Source of the DNA: Granulicella sp. L46
Lineage (GTDB): Bacteria; Acidobacteriota; Terriglobia; Terriglobales; Acidobacteriaceae
Reading direction: 5' to 3'
DNA: 64,000 nt
NCBI RefSeq assembly: GCF_009765785.1
Contig: NZ_LMUT01000002.1
Location: forward strand, 95,500 to 159,499
Shown here: piece after piece, positions 1 through 8,914 of the stretch
Position numbering within the stretch: position 1 is the first letter of the stretch
Layout: every line of letters begins with the position of its first letter
The notes under the pieces: generated by a model
Told to the model about the DNA's origin: nothing
The model's input: only the letters and a program-made list of their open reading frames with translations
Databases searched by the model: none
Made by a program: the position numbers and the translations under genes

Positions 1-1
1 A

Positions 2-575
2 GCCAATCAACCGCTTCTCCGCACTCTCATGCCCGCGGCTTCAGACGACTGGCGTTGGTTTCGGTATCCCTACCTGAACGAGGGGTGACACGCTGGAAAA
101 GCATCGCGAGGTCCGCACCTGGCTCAAAGCCAACCACTATCGCGTGGCCGAAGTCACGATGGATTTCGAAGATTATGCTTGGAACGAACCTTATGCGCGG
201 TGTGTAGCGAAGAACGATACAGCAGCTCTGCAACAGCTCCACGATACTTACCTTTCGACCGCTGACGAATTCATCACCTATTATCGTTCCCTGTCCAAGA
301 CGGTTTACGGCCGCGATGTTCCCATGGTCTTACTCATGCACATCGGTGCCTTCGACGCTCATATGCTCCCGGAGCTTCTCGCGCTTTATCGCGCCCGAGG
401 GTTCACCTTCGTAAGCCTCCCCGAGGCGGCGGCCGATCCTATCTATACCGAAGATTCAGATATCGCGTATAAGAATGGCGACACACTCACAGAGCAACTG
501 GCTTTCAAGCGCGGCATTGCCCGTCCGCAGCATGAAGCTAAACCCTTCGCTCTCTTGGAGGCCCTTTGCCGCTAG
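2..575 (+). pseudogene. Polysaccharide deacetylase, 5'-truncated by window and frameshifted
   Basis: This is the C-terminal part of a NodB-fold polysaccharide deacetylase family protein. The frame beginning at base 2 reads a WRWFRYPYLNEG segment, typical of the conserved barrel strand of these enzymes, then hits TGA at 86-88. Homologous sequence resumes at once in the next frame (DTLEKHREVRTWL) and runs to the stop at 575, including MDFEDYAWNEPYARC and the LLMHIGAFDAH segment with its conserved histidine. The junction is a run of four G (82-85); three G would restore one open frame. An apparent ATG at 144 lies inside the conserved domain and is not a real start. Either a true frameshift mutation or a homopolymer sequencing error. 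The family hydrolyses N- or O-acetyl groups on envelope or plant polysaccharides; the substrate cannot be told here. Confidence 0.75.
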
Positions 576-905
576 TACACCCGGTCAATAAGTAGTTCTT
601 TGAAAGCGGTATTTCGGAGACTGAGGTTGGTCCAAGGTAGAGGATTCCAAAATTTCCAGAAAATCCGCTTTTCGGGAAAGTGCCGCTGCCCGCGTAAAGC
701 AATGTCTGGTATCGTGCTGCCCATGCTTGCTGGCGCTCATCTACTCACCACATCGTACGAGCCTCTTGCACAAGCAAGAGAGGGCGCTCACTCTGCGAAT
801 GAGGAGCAGATCCCTTCCCTCTCCTTCGACTTCGCTGACGGTCAGCTGTGACAGGTCGCGGCGACTCCAAAGTAAGAGCCACCGCGAAGACGTTTGAGGG
901 ATTGC
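576..905. other. 330-bp gap without a recognisable gene
   Basis: No convincing gene lies between the deacetylase remnant and the leftward small protein. An 83-codon frame starting with TTG at 600 exists, but it has no ribosome-binding site, no recognisable motif and mixed composition. I saw no clear terminator hairpin or promoter. Confidence 0.4.
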
Positions 906-1130
906 TTACTTAGAAAAGATGGTGTCGTTGGGGATTCGCTCGGCGTTGCGCTGAAAGCGGTGCTCGGCGCGTTTGGCGCTTTCCATGCCCAGACGGTCGA
1001 GGGCGGCCTGCTTATCCTTGGGCGTCACTACCGTTTCGGGCGAGTCGTCCTGCAGGTGATTGTGCGCGGGCGAGAACGAGTTCGTGCCCGAGTTGAGGTC
1101 TTGATTGAGTGCGGTATCTTCCTTCGCCAT
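906..1130 (-). CDS. Small hypothetical hydrophilic protein
   Basis: A 74-residue hydrophilic protein with no membrane segment and no motif I can name. It is rich in Asp, Asn, Lys and Arg, and the C-terminal half (from about residue 38) looks helical and charged. The start is well supported: the minus strand has GAGGAAAG a few bases before the ATG, a near-consensus ribosome-binding site, which is the main reason for calling it real. It lies downstream of the glycosyltransferase gene in the same direction, with about 90 bp between them. Function unknown. Confidence 0.6.
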   Translation of the reverse strand: MAKEDTALNQDLNSGTNSFSPAHNHLQDDSPETVVTPKDKQAALDRLGMESAKRAEHRFQRNAERIPNDTIFSK

Positions 1131-1219
1131 GACTTTCCTCGCTTTCGCTTACCAAACGTAGGAGCCGCCGACGAAGAGAAAGGTTGTCAACCTTCGAGTA
1201 ACTTTTTGGGCAAAGGTCG

Positions 1220-2437
1220 CTATAGGCTTTGATAGTGGCGCATACGGGCAGACGGGTAGGTGGCTAGAACCTTGTCGAAGACAGCGTCCCAGGAGCAATG
1301 CTGCGCGTAGGTGCGTGCGGTTTGGCGCATGGCGGCGTGGGTGATGGGATTGGTGAGTACGTCGGCAATGGCGGCGGCGAAGTCTTCGTCGATCGCGATT
1401 CGGCCGGGAACTGTGGTGCGCGCGCACCGATCGCAGCAGGTTGGCGTCGCTGAGTGGAGGATGTGGGCCGGGCCTCCGTCGGGGGTGACGATGGCGGGAA
1501 CGCCGCTGGCGAGGGCTTCGAGGACTACGTTGCCGAAGGTGTCGGTGTGGGAGGGGAAGATGAGGAGGTCCATGTTGGCGTAGGCGGCGGCGAGAGCTTC
1601 GTCGCGGAGGACGCCGGGGAGTTCAGCGTTGGGGAGGGCCGCGCGGAGGTGGGATTCTTCGGCACCGTGGCCGATGATGAGCCAGCGCGGCGTGATGCCG
1701 AGGGTGCGGAGCTGGGCGTCGACTTTAGGGAGCAGGGCTACATTTTTTTCTACGGAGAGGCGGCCTACGTAGCCGAGCACGATCTCCTTGTCGTCGAGGC
1801 AGCGCGTGCGGCGAGCTGGGGTGAAGAGGTTGGTGTCGACGCCGCGTTGCATAAGGTGGCAGGGGCGTTGGGTGGTGCGATGGAGCAGAGTGCACAGCGT
1901 TGGGTTGGGGGCGTAGAGGACCTGAGCTCGGCGATAGAGATGCGTGGCGATGTGGAGCGCTGACGCTTCAACTGCGCGCTCGATGTGCGTGCCGGCGTGG
2001 CCGAGGTGGCGGGAGAGCCAGCGCATGCGGCGGGCCGCGTACTCGTGCAGATTGGTGTGCCAGCTGGCAACGAGCGGGACGTTGAGCTGGTGGGCGAAGT
2101 AGGCTCCAAAGAGGCCGAGCTCGCTGGGGCCGGTGAGGTGGATGACATCGGGTCGGAAGGCACGGACCGTGGCGGAGATGAGGTCGGAGTAGCGGAAGAA
2201 GAGTGGGTCGAAGCTGAGGTCTTTTTCGACTTGCACGGCGAGTGGGCTGCGGCCTAGCTCTAGTGCTTCGACGCAGCCTTCGGGTGGGAGAACGCGCGTG
2301 GTCTGGCCGGCGCGGACGCAGAGCATGGGGATGTCGTGGCGACGCGCGTAGGCGGTGAAGTTGCGGCTGGTGTGCGCGACGCCGTTGACCTCGTGGAAAC
2401 TGTCGGGGAAGTACGCGATGCGTGGAGGGGACGGCAT
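1220..2437 (-). CDS. GT-B glycosyltransferase, family 4
   Basis: A 405-residue retaining glycosyltransferase of the GT4 type, cytosolic or peripheral at the inner membrane. The N-terminal Rossmann domain shows HEVNGVAHTSRN at 15-26, the acceptor-side loop typical of this family (members include mannosyltransferases of the PimB/MgtA type). The C-terminal nucleotide-sugar domain has GYVGRLSVEKN near 222-232 and the E-x7-E region SHTDTFGNVVLEAL near 296-309, followed by TPDGGP. The family uses NDP- or GDP-sugars to build glycolipids or polysaccharides; donor and acceptor cannot be read from sequence. A heptamer repeat array lies about 75 bp upstream of its start. The upstream LOG gene is co-oriented. 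Confidence 0.85.
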   Translation of the reverse strand: MPSPPRIAYFPDSFHEVNGVAHTSRNFTAYARRHDIPMLCVRAGQTTRVLPPEGCVEALELGRSPLAVQVEKDLSFDPLFFRYSDLISATVRAFRPDVIHLTGPSELGLFGAYFAHQLNVPLVASWHTNLHEYAARRMRWLSRHLGHAGTHIERAVEASALHIATHLYRRAQVLYAPNPTLCTLLHRTTQRPCHLMQRGVDTNLFTPARRTRCLDDKEIVLGYVGRLSVEKNVALLPKVDAQLRTLGITPRWLIIGHGAEESHLRAALPNAELPGVLRDEALAAAYANMDLLIFPSHTDTFGNVVLEALASGVPAIVTPDGGPAHILHSATPTCCDRCARTTVPGRIAIDEDFAAAIADVLTNPITHAAMRQTARTYAQHCSWDAVFDKVLATYPSARMRHYQSL

Positions 2438-2510
2438 CGTGGAGGATGCTAACAGGCGTGGATGAAAGGACGGAGAACTGCTGCGCGCAGGGCGAAGGGA
2501 TCGTCCGTTG

Positions 2511-2545
2511 TCAGTTGTTAGTTCTCAGTTGTTAGTTCTTAGTTG
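2511..2545. repeat. Array of five 7-bp repeats (TYAGTTS)
   Basis: Five consecutive heptamers: TCAGTTG, TTAGTTC, TCAGTTG, TTAGTTC, TTAGTTG. They fill the gap between the 3' end of the LOG gene and the start of the glycosyltransferase. The same heptamer family recurs at 5704-5731 and, in reverse orientation, at 63304-63338. Confidence 0.85.
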
Positions 2546-2555
2546 AAGCTGCTGG

Positions 2556-3551
2556 CTACTTCCTGCTGGCTGCTTCGGGCCTGGTTTGGGCGATGTCGGG
2601 GCCGAGGAGTTCCTGGGCGCTGGCTTCGGGGGTGTCGGGGATGGGGGCTTCGGTGCGTGGCTGCTCGATGTCGAGGTGATTGCGGGTGAGGCCTTCTTTG
2701 AGGATGGCGAAGGCTTCTTCGGGGGTGTCGGCGAACTGGAAGAGGTCGAGGTCCTTGATGCCGATCGCTCCTTTGTCGGCGAGGAGCTCGAGGTTGACTA
2801 CGTTCTTCCAGTAGGACGATCCGTAGATGACGATGGTGATGGGCTTCGAGAGCTTGTGGGTCTGGTCGAGGGTGAGGAGCTCGAACATTTCGTCGAGCGT
2901 GCCGAAGCCGCCGGGGAAGACGACGAGAGCCTTCGCGAGGTAGGCGAACCAATACTTGCGCATGAAGAAGTAGTGGAAGTTGAAGTTCAGCGCGGGGGTG
3001 ATGTAGGGGTTGGGCTGCTGCTCGAACGGCAGCATGATGTTGAGGCCGATGGTTTTGCCACCAGCTTCCCAGGCGCCGCGGTTGGCCGCCTCCATGATGC
3101 CGGGGCCGCCGCCGGAGGTGATGACGAAGCGGTGGCGGCGGCCCGGTAGATTCTTCGACCACTCGGTCATCATGCGGGCGAGGGAGCGGGCATCTTCGTA
3201 GTAGCGAGCCATTTCTACGGCGGCTTCGGCGCGCTTGTGGCGGAGCTCGGAGGTTTCCTCGGGATCGCGCGCGGGCTGCTCGGACTCGGGCGCGGGGGCT
3301 ACGGAGCCGGTGTTGTCGAGGAGCTCTAATTCGTGCGAGGCGACGTCGAGGGCGCGGAAGCGGGCGGAGCCGAAGAAGACGACGGTGTCCTGGATGCGCT
3401 CGCGGCGGAAGCGGGCCATGGGCTCGTTGTACTCGGCCAGGATACGGAGGGAGCGGCCGTCGGGGGAGTCGAGGAAGTTGGAGTTTTCGTAGGCGAGAGG
3501 CGCGGTGGGGAGAGGCGCGGGGGTGGGGTCAGGATTTTTTTCGGGGGGCAT
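2556..3551 (-). CDS. LOG-family (TIGR00730-type) Rossmann-fold protein
   Basis: A 331-residue protein of the LOG/lysine decarboxylase-like family. Family members studied act as nucleoside 5'-monophosphate phosphoribohydrolases that release the free base, as in cytokinin activation. Both hallmarks are present: GGGPGIMEAANRG and PGGFGTLDEMFE, the latter carrying the catalytic Glu. The frame stays open 75 codons further upstream, but that stretch overlaps the neighbouring membrane-protein gene in another frame and is Ser/Ala-rich with no domain, so I place the start at the ATG (MPPEKNP) 13 bp after that gene's stop. The N-terminus up to about residue 35 is Pro-rich and probably flexible. Likely co-transcribed with the membrane protein upstream. 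True substrate unknown. Confidence 0.85.
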   Translation of the reverse strand: MPPEKNPDPTPAPLPTAPLAYENSNFLDSPDGRSLRILAEYNEPMARFRRERIQDTVVFFGSARFRALDVASHELELLDNTGSVAPAPESEQPARDPEETSELRHKRAEAAVEMARYYEDARSLARMMTEWSKNLPGRRHRFVITSGGGPGIMEAANRGAWEAGGKTIGLNIMLPFEQQPNPYITPALNFNFHYFFMRKYWFAYLAKALVVFPGGFGTLDEMFELLTLDQTHKLSKPITIVIYGSSYWKNVVNLELLADKGAIGIKDLDLFQFADTPEEAFAILKEGLTRNHLDIEQPRTEAPIPDTPEASAQELLGPDIAQTRPEAASRK

Positions 3552-3564
3552 GGGATCGCTTTCG

Positions 3565-3903
3565 TCAGCCGCGGAAGTCGCGGTAGTGGAGGAGTTCACT
3601 GACGCCGATCCAGACGTCGAGCAGGCCGATGCCGGAGACGAGACCGCGCACCCAGCCTTTGTTGATGATGCTCTCGAGGGCGGGGTGGGCAAGCAGCCAG
3701 CCGTTTTGGTCCCAGTAGCGGGGCGACCAGGGAAGGACTGCGAGGAGTCCGCCAATGTAGAAGCAGAAGAGGACAAGGACGATGAGGCTCATGCGCTGCA
3801 GCCAGACGGGAGCGGGCGGAGGGGCGTGGGGGGCACGAGGATCGGAGGCATCGCGGGGAGGTTTCGCGGCTTCCATCAGTAGTGGGTCCTGGTGCGCTGC
3901 CAT
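3565..3903 (-). CDS. Small two-helix membrane protein
   Basis: A 112-residue protein with a Pro-rich N-terminal ~35 residues, one clear membrane helix (about 38-60, LIVLVLFCFYIGGLLAVL) and a second weaker hydrophobic stretch near 85-105 (GLVSGIGLLDVWIGVSELL). The two are separated by a loop containing NGWLLAHPALESI. I do not recognise a named family. It lies 13 bp upstream of the LOG gene in the same direction, so the two are probably one transcript. The start is uncertain: a second ATG at codon 10 has a better AGGA-like sequence upstream than the first. Confidence 0.65.
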   Translation of the reverse strand: MAAHQDPLLMEAAKPPRDASDPRAPHAPPPAPVWLQRMSLIVLVLFCFYIGGLLAVLPWSPRYWDQNGWLLAHPALESIINKGWVRGLVSGIGLLDVWIGVSELLHYRDFRG

Positions 3904-3944
3904 CGTCTGAGGTTATCAGGTGCTGCGCGCACGGCGATAGCGCG

Positions 3945-5642
3945 CTAGTGGCGGGCGGGGGCGGCGGGGTGCGGGGAGTGGAGGTCGTTGACGATCTGCG
4001 AGACGGGTTCGTCGGCGTTGTGCATGGCGAGGCCGAACTTCACGTCGTTGCCCTTGCCGCTGATGGAGACAGGGAGCTCGAGGCCGTGGCCGTGCTTCTT
4101 GAAGAGGGGATCGAAGGGGGTAAGCAGGACGGACTTCCAGCCGGTGAGCATCTGCGAGGCCATGGCGTCGGTGCTGATGCGGCCGAGGAACTGGTAGGCG
4201 CTGCCGTTAACCAAGTAGGCTCCATGGAGCTGGGCGGTGCCGCCGGGAACCTGGTAGTGGAGCGAGGGGACGAGCAGCAGCGCGTTGCCGAGCGAGAAGT
4301 CGACGGTCATCTCGGAGGCGACTTCGGGCTTGAGGTCGCTGCCGGCGGCTTTCGAATCGCCGGCATGGCCCTGGGCACGCATGCTGAGCGAGTCGATGCG
4401 GTCCTGGAGTTGGGCGTTGGTGAACTCGACGCCCTGGATGTGAACGGTGCCGGCGAGCTGAAGCTTCTGCACGACGCGCACATTGCCAGGCGGGATGTGG
4501 AGCTTGGCGTTGAGCGTGACGTTGCCGCGCATGATGGGTGGGCTGGACTTCATGGCGAGCTGAAGGAGATCTTCGATGCGGCCGCTGGGCATGTTGACCG
4601 TGAGACTGATGTCGTGACCCTTGCCGTGGATGTTGGCGACGGTGCCCTGCGCGGTGAAGTGCGAGTGTAGCAGCGTGGCGTTGACGGGCGCGAGGGTGGT
4701 ATCGCCGTTGGTGGCGTCGACGTAGGCGTGGAAGGTGGTTTCGAGCGGGACGGGGTGGTCAGAGATATCGAGCGAGAAGTTGGGAACGTTGGCGGTACCG
4801 TCGACGGTGAGGTGGTCGAGGCGACCGTTGAAATCGCCTGTGGAGGAGAGGATTCCGCCGATGCCCTTGATGGTGTTGAGGTCGGCGTTGGTGAAGGTGT
4901 AGTGCCCGTCGACAGAGGTGGAGCGGGGGTCGTCACTATGCCATGGCCCGAAGTGGCCGGTGGCGTGGATGGCGCCGACGGGCTTGGGATTGATCAGGAA
5001 GGCGTCGTAGCGCATGGGCGAGCCAGCGCCAACGACGTCGGTGAGCTTCAGGTCCTGGATGGCGAAACTGAGCGGATCCTTTGCCGGGTTGGAGTTCTCG
5101 ATGACGAGGTTGACGTTCTTGCAGAAGATCTTGGCGACAGTGATCTTGATGCGCGAATTGGACGCGGTGATGTGGGGCATGTGCGCCCCACTGTGCGGCG
5201 GGATGTGGAGGTCCATGCCATCGATGTCGACGCGGGCGATGTCAGCCTTGAGATGTAAGAGCGAGTGCAGCGAGGTGTGGAAGATGAAGTGGTTGACGCT
5301 GACCATGGGCGGCGCAGGGAGGCCCTGCTTCTGCTTAAGATCCGGCTGGGTGGGGCCAGCGAGATACAAGATGCGGAGGCCGCGGCCTTCGACCTTGAGG
5401 CCGGTGGCGACGGAGACGTCGAGGGAATCGAGCTCGACGGGCGAGTGGAAGCGGTTGCTCAGAGTGCTGACGACACTGCTGCGGAGCATGGGGCCGATGT
5501 GGTGGGCGACATACTCGGCTGTGATGACGAAGGCGATCAGGAACACGCCCAAGGCGATCGCGACGGCGGCTAGCCAGCGGTTACGCGTGCGATGTTGGCG
5601 GGGAGGCTCTGTTTCGCCGAGGGTCGTGCTTGTTTCTTGCAA
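3945..5642 (-). CDS. AsmA-like envelope protein
   Basis: A 565-residue protein with an N-terminal membrane anchor (about 24-46, WLAAVAIALGVFLIAFVIT) followed by a long beta-rich periplasmic region. The pattern just after the anchor, where a membrane-spanning start leads into LSNRFHSPVELDSLDVSV, and the C-terminal GLELPVSISGKGNDVKFGL are typical of AsmA/DUF748-like proteins. These relatives of the lipid-transporting bridge proteins act between inner and outer membrane in envelope homeostasis. Length fits a mid-sized member. Transcribed leftward, diverging from the ABC-F gene across a 110-bp gap that holds a heptamer repeat array. Specific role unknown. Confidence 0.75.
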   Translation of the reverse strand: MQETSTTLGETEPPRQHRTRNRWLAAVAIALGVFLIAFVITAEYVAHHIGPMLRSSVVSTLSNRFHSPVELDSLDVSVATGLKVEGRGLRILYLAGPTQPDLKQKQGLPAPPMVSVNHFIFHTSLHSLLHLKADIARVDIDGMDLHIPPHSGAHMPHITASNSRIKITVAKIFCKNVNLVIENSNPAKDPLSFAIQDLKLTDVVGAGSPMRYDAFLINPKPVGAIHATGHFGPWHSDDPRSTSVDGHYTFTNADLNTIKGIGGILSSTGDFNGRLDHLTVDGTANVPNFSLDISDHPVPLETTFHAYVDATNGDTTLAPVNATLLHSHFTAQGTVANIHGKGHDISLTVNMPSGRIEDLLQLAMKSSPPIMRGNVTLNAKLHIPPGNVRVVQKLQLAGTVHIQGVEFTNAQLQDRIDSLSMRAQGHAGDSKAAGSDLKPEVASEMTVDFSLGNALLLVPSLHYQVPGGTAQLHGAYLVNGSAYQFLGRISTDAMASQMLTGWKSVLLTPFDPLFKKHGHGLELPVSISGKGNDVKFGLAMHNADEPVSQIVNDLHSPHPAAPARH

Positions 5643-5703
5643 TTTACCGGCTCCAGTCTTGGATTCGATGCGGCGAAAGGGGGAAACGTCACCCGAAGAG
5701 TTG

Positions 5704-5731
5704 TCAGTTCTCCGTTCTCCGTTCTCAGTTT
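5704..5731. repeat. Array of four 7-bp repeats (TCMGTTY)
   Basis: Four heptamers, TCAGTTC, TCCGTTC, TCCGTTC and TCAGTTT, in the divergent gap between the AsmA-like and ABC-F genes. Same family and same orientation as the array at 2511-2545. Confidence 0.8.
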
Positions 5732-5755
5732 CGGCGGGGATGAGAAAATGGGGTG

Positions 5756-7810
5756 ATGCTTCAATTAGCTGGCGCCGGCAAACGATACGGCCACAAACTC
5801 CTCTTCGAAGATGTTAACTGGCTGGTCACGCCCAATGAGCGCACTGGCCTGGTGGGCGGCAATGGTACGGGTAAGTCTACGCTGCTGAAGATCCTGGCTG
5901 GCTTAGAGACGCTGGACTACGGGCAGCGGACGCACATCAAGGGCATGACGCTGGGATACCTCCCGCAGGATGGGCTCGCGCTGTCGGGGCGGTCGGTGTT
6001 CGACGAGTGCTTGAGCGTGTTTGACGAGCTGCGCGACATGGAGGTCGAACAGGAACAGCTGACGCATGTGCTGAGCGATGCTGATCCGAAGTCTCGGGAG
6101 TATGCGGCGGCAGCCGATCGCTACTCGGAGATTGCAGAGCTGCTGCATCACCACGACATCTATACGCTGGACTCGCAGGTGGGTGCGGTGCTGGGTGGGT
6201 TGGGATTTACGAAGGAAGATTGGGCTCGGCGGACGGAAGAGTTCTCCGGCGGCTGGCAGATGCGGATTGCGCTGGCGAAGCTACTGCTGCAGAAGCCTTC
6301 GCTGTTGCTGCTGGATGAGCCTACGAATCATTTGGATCTGGAATCGCGCAACTGGCTTGAGGATTATCTGCACAACTACGAGAACGCGTTTGTGCTGATC
6401 TCGCATGATCGCTACTTTCTCGACGTAACGGTGAACAAGACCGTTGAAGTGTGGAACAAGCGGATGCATGTGTACCACGGCAACTATGAGAAATACCAGG
6501 TGCTGAAGGAAGAGCGGCGCACGCAGTTGATGAGCGCGTACAAGAATCAGCGCGATCGGATTGAGGCGCTGGAGACATTTATCAATCGGTTTCGTGCGCA
6601 GGCGACCAAGGCCAAGCAGGTGCAGTCGCGGATTAAAGAGCTGGAGAAGATTGAGCGCATCGAGGTGCCGGAGGAAGAGGCGACGATTCACTTCAGCTTC
6701 CCGCAGCCGCCGGCGAGTGGGCGCACGGTGATCGAGGTGAACAACCTGCGGAAGGTTTATCCGACTCCCGATGGCGGGACGAAGGTGGTGCTCGACGACG
6801 TGAGCTTTACGATTGAGCGCGGCGATCGCATTGCGCTTGTGGGCGCGAATGGCGCGGGTAAATCGACCATGATCCGCATGCTGAGCGGCCTGGAAGCGCC
6901 GACGAGTGGCAAGATTCGGCTGGGACATAATGTGCTGGCGGACTATTTTGCGCAGGATCAGTACAAGGTGCTGGATGGCTCGGCGCAGATGCTCGACGAC
7001 ATTACGGGCAGCAACCCGAAGGTGGATGTTGTGACGCTGCGGTCGCTGTTGGGATGCTTTATGTTCAGTGGCGATGATGTGTTCAAGACGCTGGGTGTGT
7101 TGAGCGGCGGCGAACGCAATCGGTATGCGATGGCGAAGATGCTGGTGAGCCCCGCGAATTTTCTGCTGCTGGATGAGCCGACGAATCATCTCGATCTGCG
7201 CGCGAAAGATGTGCTGCTGGAGGCGATTCGCGACTTCAGCGGGACCGTGCTGTTTGTGTCGCACGATCGCTACTTTATTGACGGGCTGGCTACGCGGGTG
7301 TTCGAGGTCGAAGATCGGCGCGTGCATATCTATCCAGGCAACTATGAGGATTATTTGTTCCGCAAGCAAGGTGGGATCCCGACCAATACGGCTGAGGCGC
7401 AGAAGATGCTGACGCACGATGCCGCGACCAATGCGAAGGTGGACGCAGCTACCGGGATGTTCAAGGTGGTGGCTGCGGCGAAGGTGAAGGCGGCGGTTGA
7501 GGCGGAGGAAAGTACGCATGCGGTTGAGGGATCGCTGACTGCGGTGACGCCGGTGCCCAAATCCAATGTGAAGCGGCTGAATCCTATCAAGCTGAAGCAG
7601 CTGGAGGATCGCGTCGCGGCAATTGAGGAAGAGCTGCCGGATTTGGAGACGCGAATTCAGGCGGCGGAACAACAGCAGGGAATCTTTACGACAGCCGAGG
7701 CGGCGCAGGCGGTGGCGGCGGAACTGGATGCGCTGCGCGAACAGCACGCGGCGCGCACTGCGGAGTGGGAAGACCTGGCGACGCAGCTTGAGGAGCAAAG
7801 CATCGCATGA
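5756..7810 (+). CDS. ABC-F ATPase (Uup/YdiF/EttA-like)
   Basis: A 684-residue soluble twin-ATPase of the ABC-F family, which acts on ribosomes rather than as a transporter. Site 1 has Walker A GGNGTGKST (about 35-43), signature FSGGWQMR and LLLDEPTNHLD. Site 2 has GANGAGKST (about 362), signature LSGGERNR and a second LLLDEPTNHLD. Between them lies the charged helical linker that reaches the ribosomal P-site region (ETFINRFRAQATKAKQVQSR). There are no membrane segments. A predicted coiled coil at the C-terminus (KQLEDRVAAIEEELPDLE) resembles Uup-type proteins. GTG-ATG occur in tandem at the start; I use the ATG. Housekeeping translation factor or antibiotic-protection protein; subfamily not resolved. 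Confidence 0.9.
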   Translation: MLQLAGAGKRYGHKLLFEDVNWLVTPNERTGLVGGNGTGKSTLLKILAGLETLDYGQRTHIKGMTLGYLPQDGLALSGRSVFDECLSVFDELRDMEVEQEQLTHVLSDADPKSREYAAAADRYSEIAELLHHHDIYTLDSQVGAVLGGLGFTKEDWARRTEEFSGGWQMRIALAKLLLQKPSLLLLDEPTNHLDLESRNWLEDYLHNYENAFVLISHDRYFLDVTVNKTVEVWNKRMHVYHGNYEKYQVLKEERRTQLMSAYKNQRDRIEALETFINRFRAQATKAKQVQSRIKELEKIERIEVPEEEATIHFSFPQPPASGRTVIEVNNLRKVYPTPDGGTKVVLDDVSFTIERGDRIALVGANGAGKSTMIRMLSGLEAPTSGKIRLGHNVLADYFAQDQYKVLDGSAQMLDDITGSNPKVDVVTLRSLLGCFMFSGDDVFKTLGVLSGGERNRYAMAKMLVSPANFLLLDEPTNHLDLRAKDVLLEAIRDFSGTVLFVSHDRYFIDGLATRVFEVEDRRVHIYPGNYEDYLFRKQGGIPTNTAEAQKMLTHDAATNAKVDAATGMFKVVAAAKVKAAVEAEESTHAVEGSLTAVTPVPKSNVKRLNPIKLKQLEDRVAAIEEELPDLETRIQAAEQQQGIFTTAEAAQAVAAELDALREQHAARTAEWEDLATQLEEQSIA

Positions 7811-7861
7811 GCGGCGGAGCGGAAGCACTCAGCCATAGCTAGTTCTGCATAAGATAGGTGC

Positions 7862-8803
7862 ATGCGAATACTTGTGATCGGTGCGGGAGCGGTGGGTGGC
7901 TATTTTGGCGGGCGACTGGCGGCGGCTGGGCGCGATGTGACGTTCCTGGTGCGTGAGGGTCGGGCGGAGCAGTTGCGGCGGGCGGGGCTGCAGATCTTCG
8001 ATGTGTACGGCGATGTGACGGTGCCGTCTGACTCGCTGAAGTTGCTGACGGCGGAAGAGCTGAAGGCGAGGCCGGGGACGTTCGATTTGATCCTGCTGAG
8101 CACGAAGGCGTACTCGTTGGAGAGCGCGATGGTGGACTTTGCGCCGGCGGTGGGGAGCGGGACGGCGATTCTGCCGCTGCTGAATGGGATGCGGCACCTG
8201 GATATGCTGGAGGCGCGGTTTGGGGCGGAGACGGTGCTGGGCGGCGCAACGTATATCTCGGCGGACATGGATGCGGAGGGCGGCGTGCACTCCATGACAC
8301 GGCTGCATGATTTGAACTTTGGCGAACGCGACAAGGCTGTTACGGAGCGGGTGCAGGCGATTGAGGACACGCTGACGGGCGCGGGGTTCGAGGTACGGCT
8401 GCGCGAGGACATTGTGGCGACGATGTGGCAGAAGTGGGTGCTGCTGGCTTCGCTGGGCGCGATCACTTGCCTGATGCGGGGGTCGATTGGCGCGGTGGCA
8501 GCGGCGCCGGGTGGCGTGGAGACGGCGCAGGCGATCATTGCGGAGTGCGTGGCGATTGCGAGTGCGAATGGATACGCTCCTCAGGATGCGGCGGCGCAGG
8601 CGACGACGGCGCAGCGGCTGGAGGAGCCCGGGTCGTCGCTCACGGCGTCGATGTATCGGGACTTGCAGAAGGGCGCGCGGGTGGAGGCGGATCAGATTCT
8701 GGGCGATCTGCTGGAGCGCGGTCGGCGGCACGGTGTGGAAGCTCCGCTGCTGCGGGCGGCGTATGCACAGTTGAGCGTGTATTCGGCGTCATTGAAAAGC
8801 TAG
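7862..8803 (+). CDS. panE: 2-dehydropantoate 2-reductase
   Basis: A 313-residue NADPH-dependent ketopantoate reductase, which makes D-pantoate for pantothenate and coenzyme A. The N-terminal dinucleotide-binding loop GAGAVGGYFGG is at 7-17. The C-terminal helical domain has the QKWVLLASLGAIT segment with the conserved Lys and SSLTASMYRDLQKGARVEAD with the catalytic-site Glu. Length matches the family. The related ApbA/PanE group includes enzymes for other 2-oxoacids, so the pantoate assignment is likely rather than certain. It follows the ABC-F gene by about 50 bp and precedes ppc by about 110 bp, all rightward. Confidence 0.85.
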   Translation: MRILVIGAGAVGGYFGGRLAAAGRDVTFLVREGRAEQLRRAGLQIFDVYGDVTVPSDSLKLLTAEELKARPGTFDLILLSTKAYSLESAMVDFAPAVGSGTAILPLLNGMRHLDMLEARFGAETVLGGATYISADMDAEGGVHSMTRLHDLNFGERDKAVTERVQAIEDTLTGAGFEVRLREDIVATMWQKWVLLASLGAITCLMRGSIGAVAAAPGGVETAQAIIAECVAIASANGYAPQDAAAQATTAQRLEEPGSSLTASMYRDLQKGARVEADQILGDLLERGRRHGVEAPLLRAAYAQLSVYSASLKS

Positions 8804-8914
8804 CGGGAAATTTTGGCGATTTTTATTGCGTGTTGGTATGCATTCTGCGCGTGAGCTTCTGCGGGTTGGTGCTGGGTGCGGAGGGCGGAATGGAAGGTTG
8901 GGTGATAATCACCT

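Noticed and set aside
600-851. 83-codon rightward frame in the gap after the deacetylase
   Set aside because: TTG start, no ribosome-binding site, no motif, no compositional sign of coding.
6281-7828. 515-codon leftward frame opposite the ABC-F gene
   Set aside because: Antisense shadow of the ABC-F gene; product is Arg/His/Leu-rich without any domain.
8897-8914. TGATAAT just before ppc as a -10 box for a leaderless transcript
   Set aside because: It is also two in-frame stop codons, lies only a few bases before the ATG and has no matching -35; too weak to annotate.
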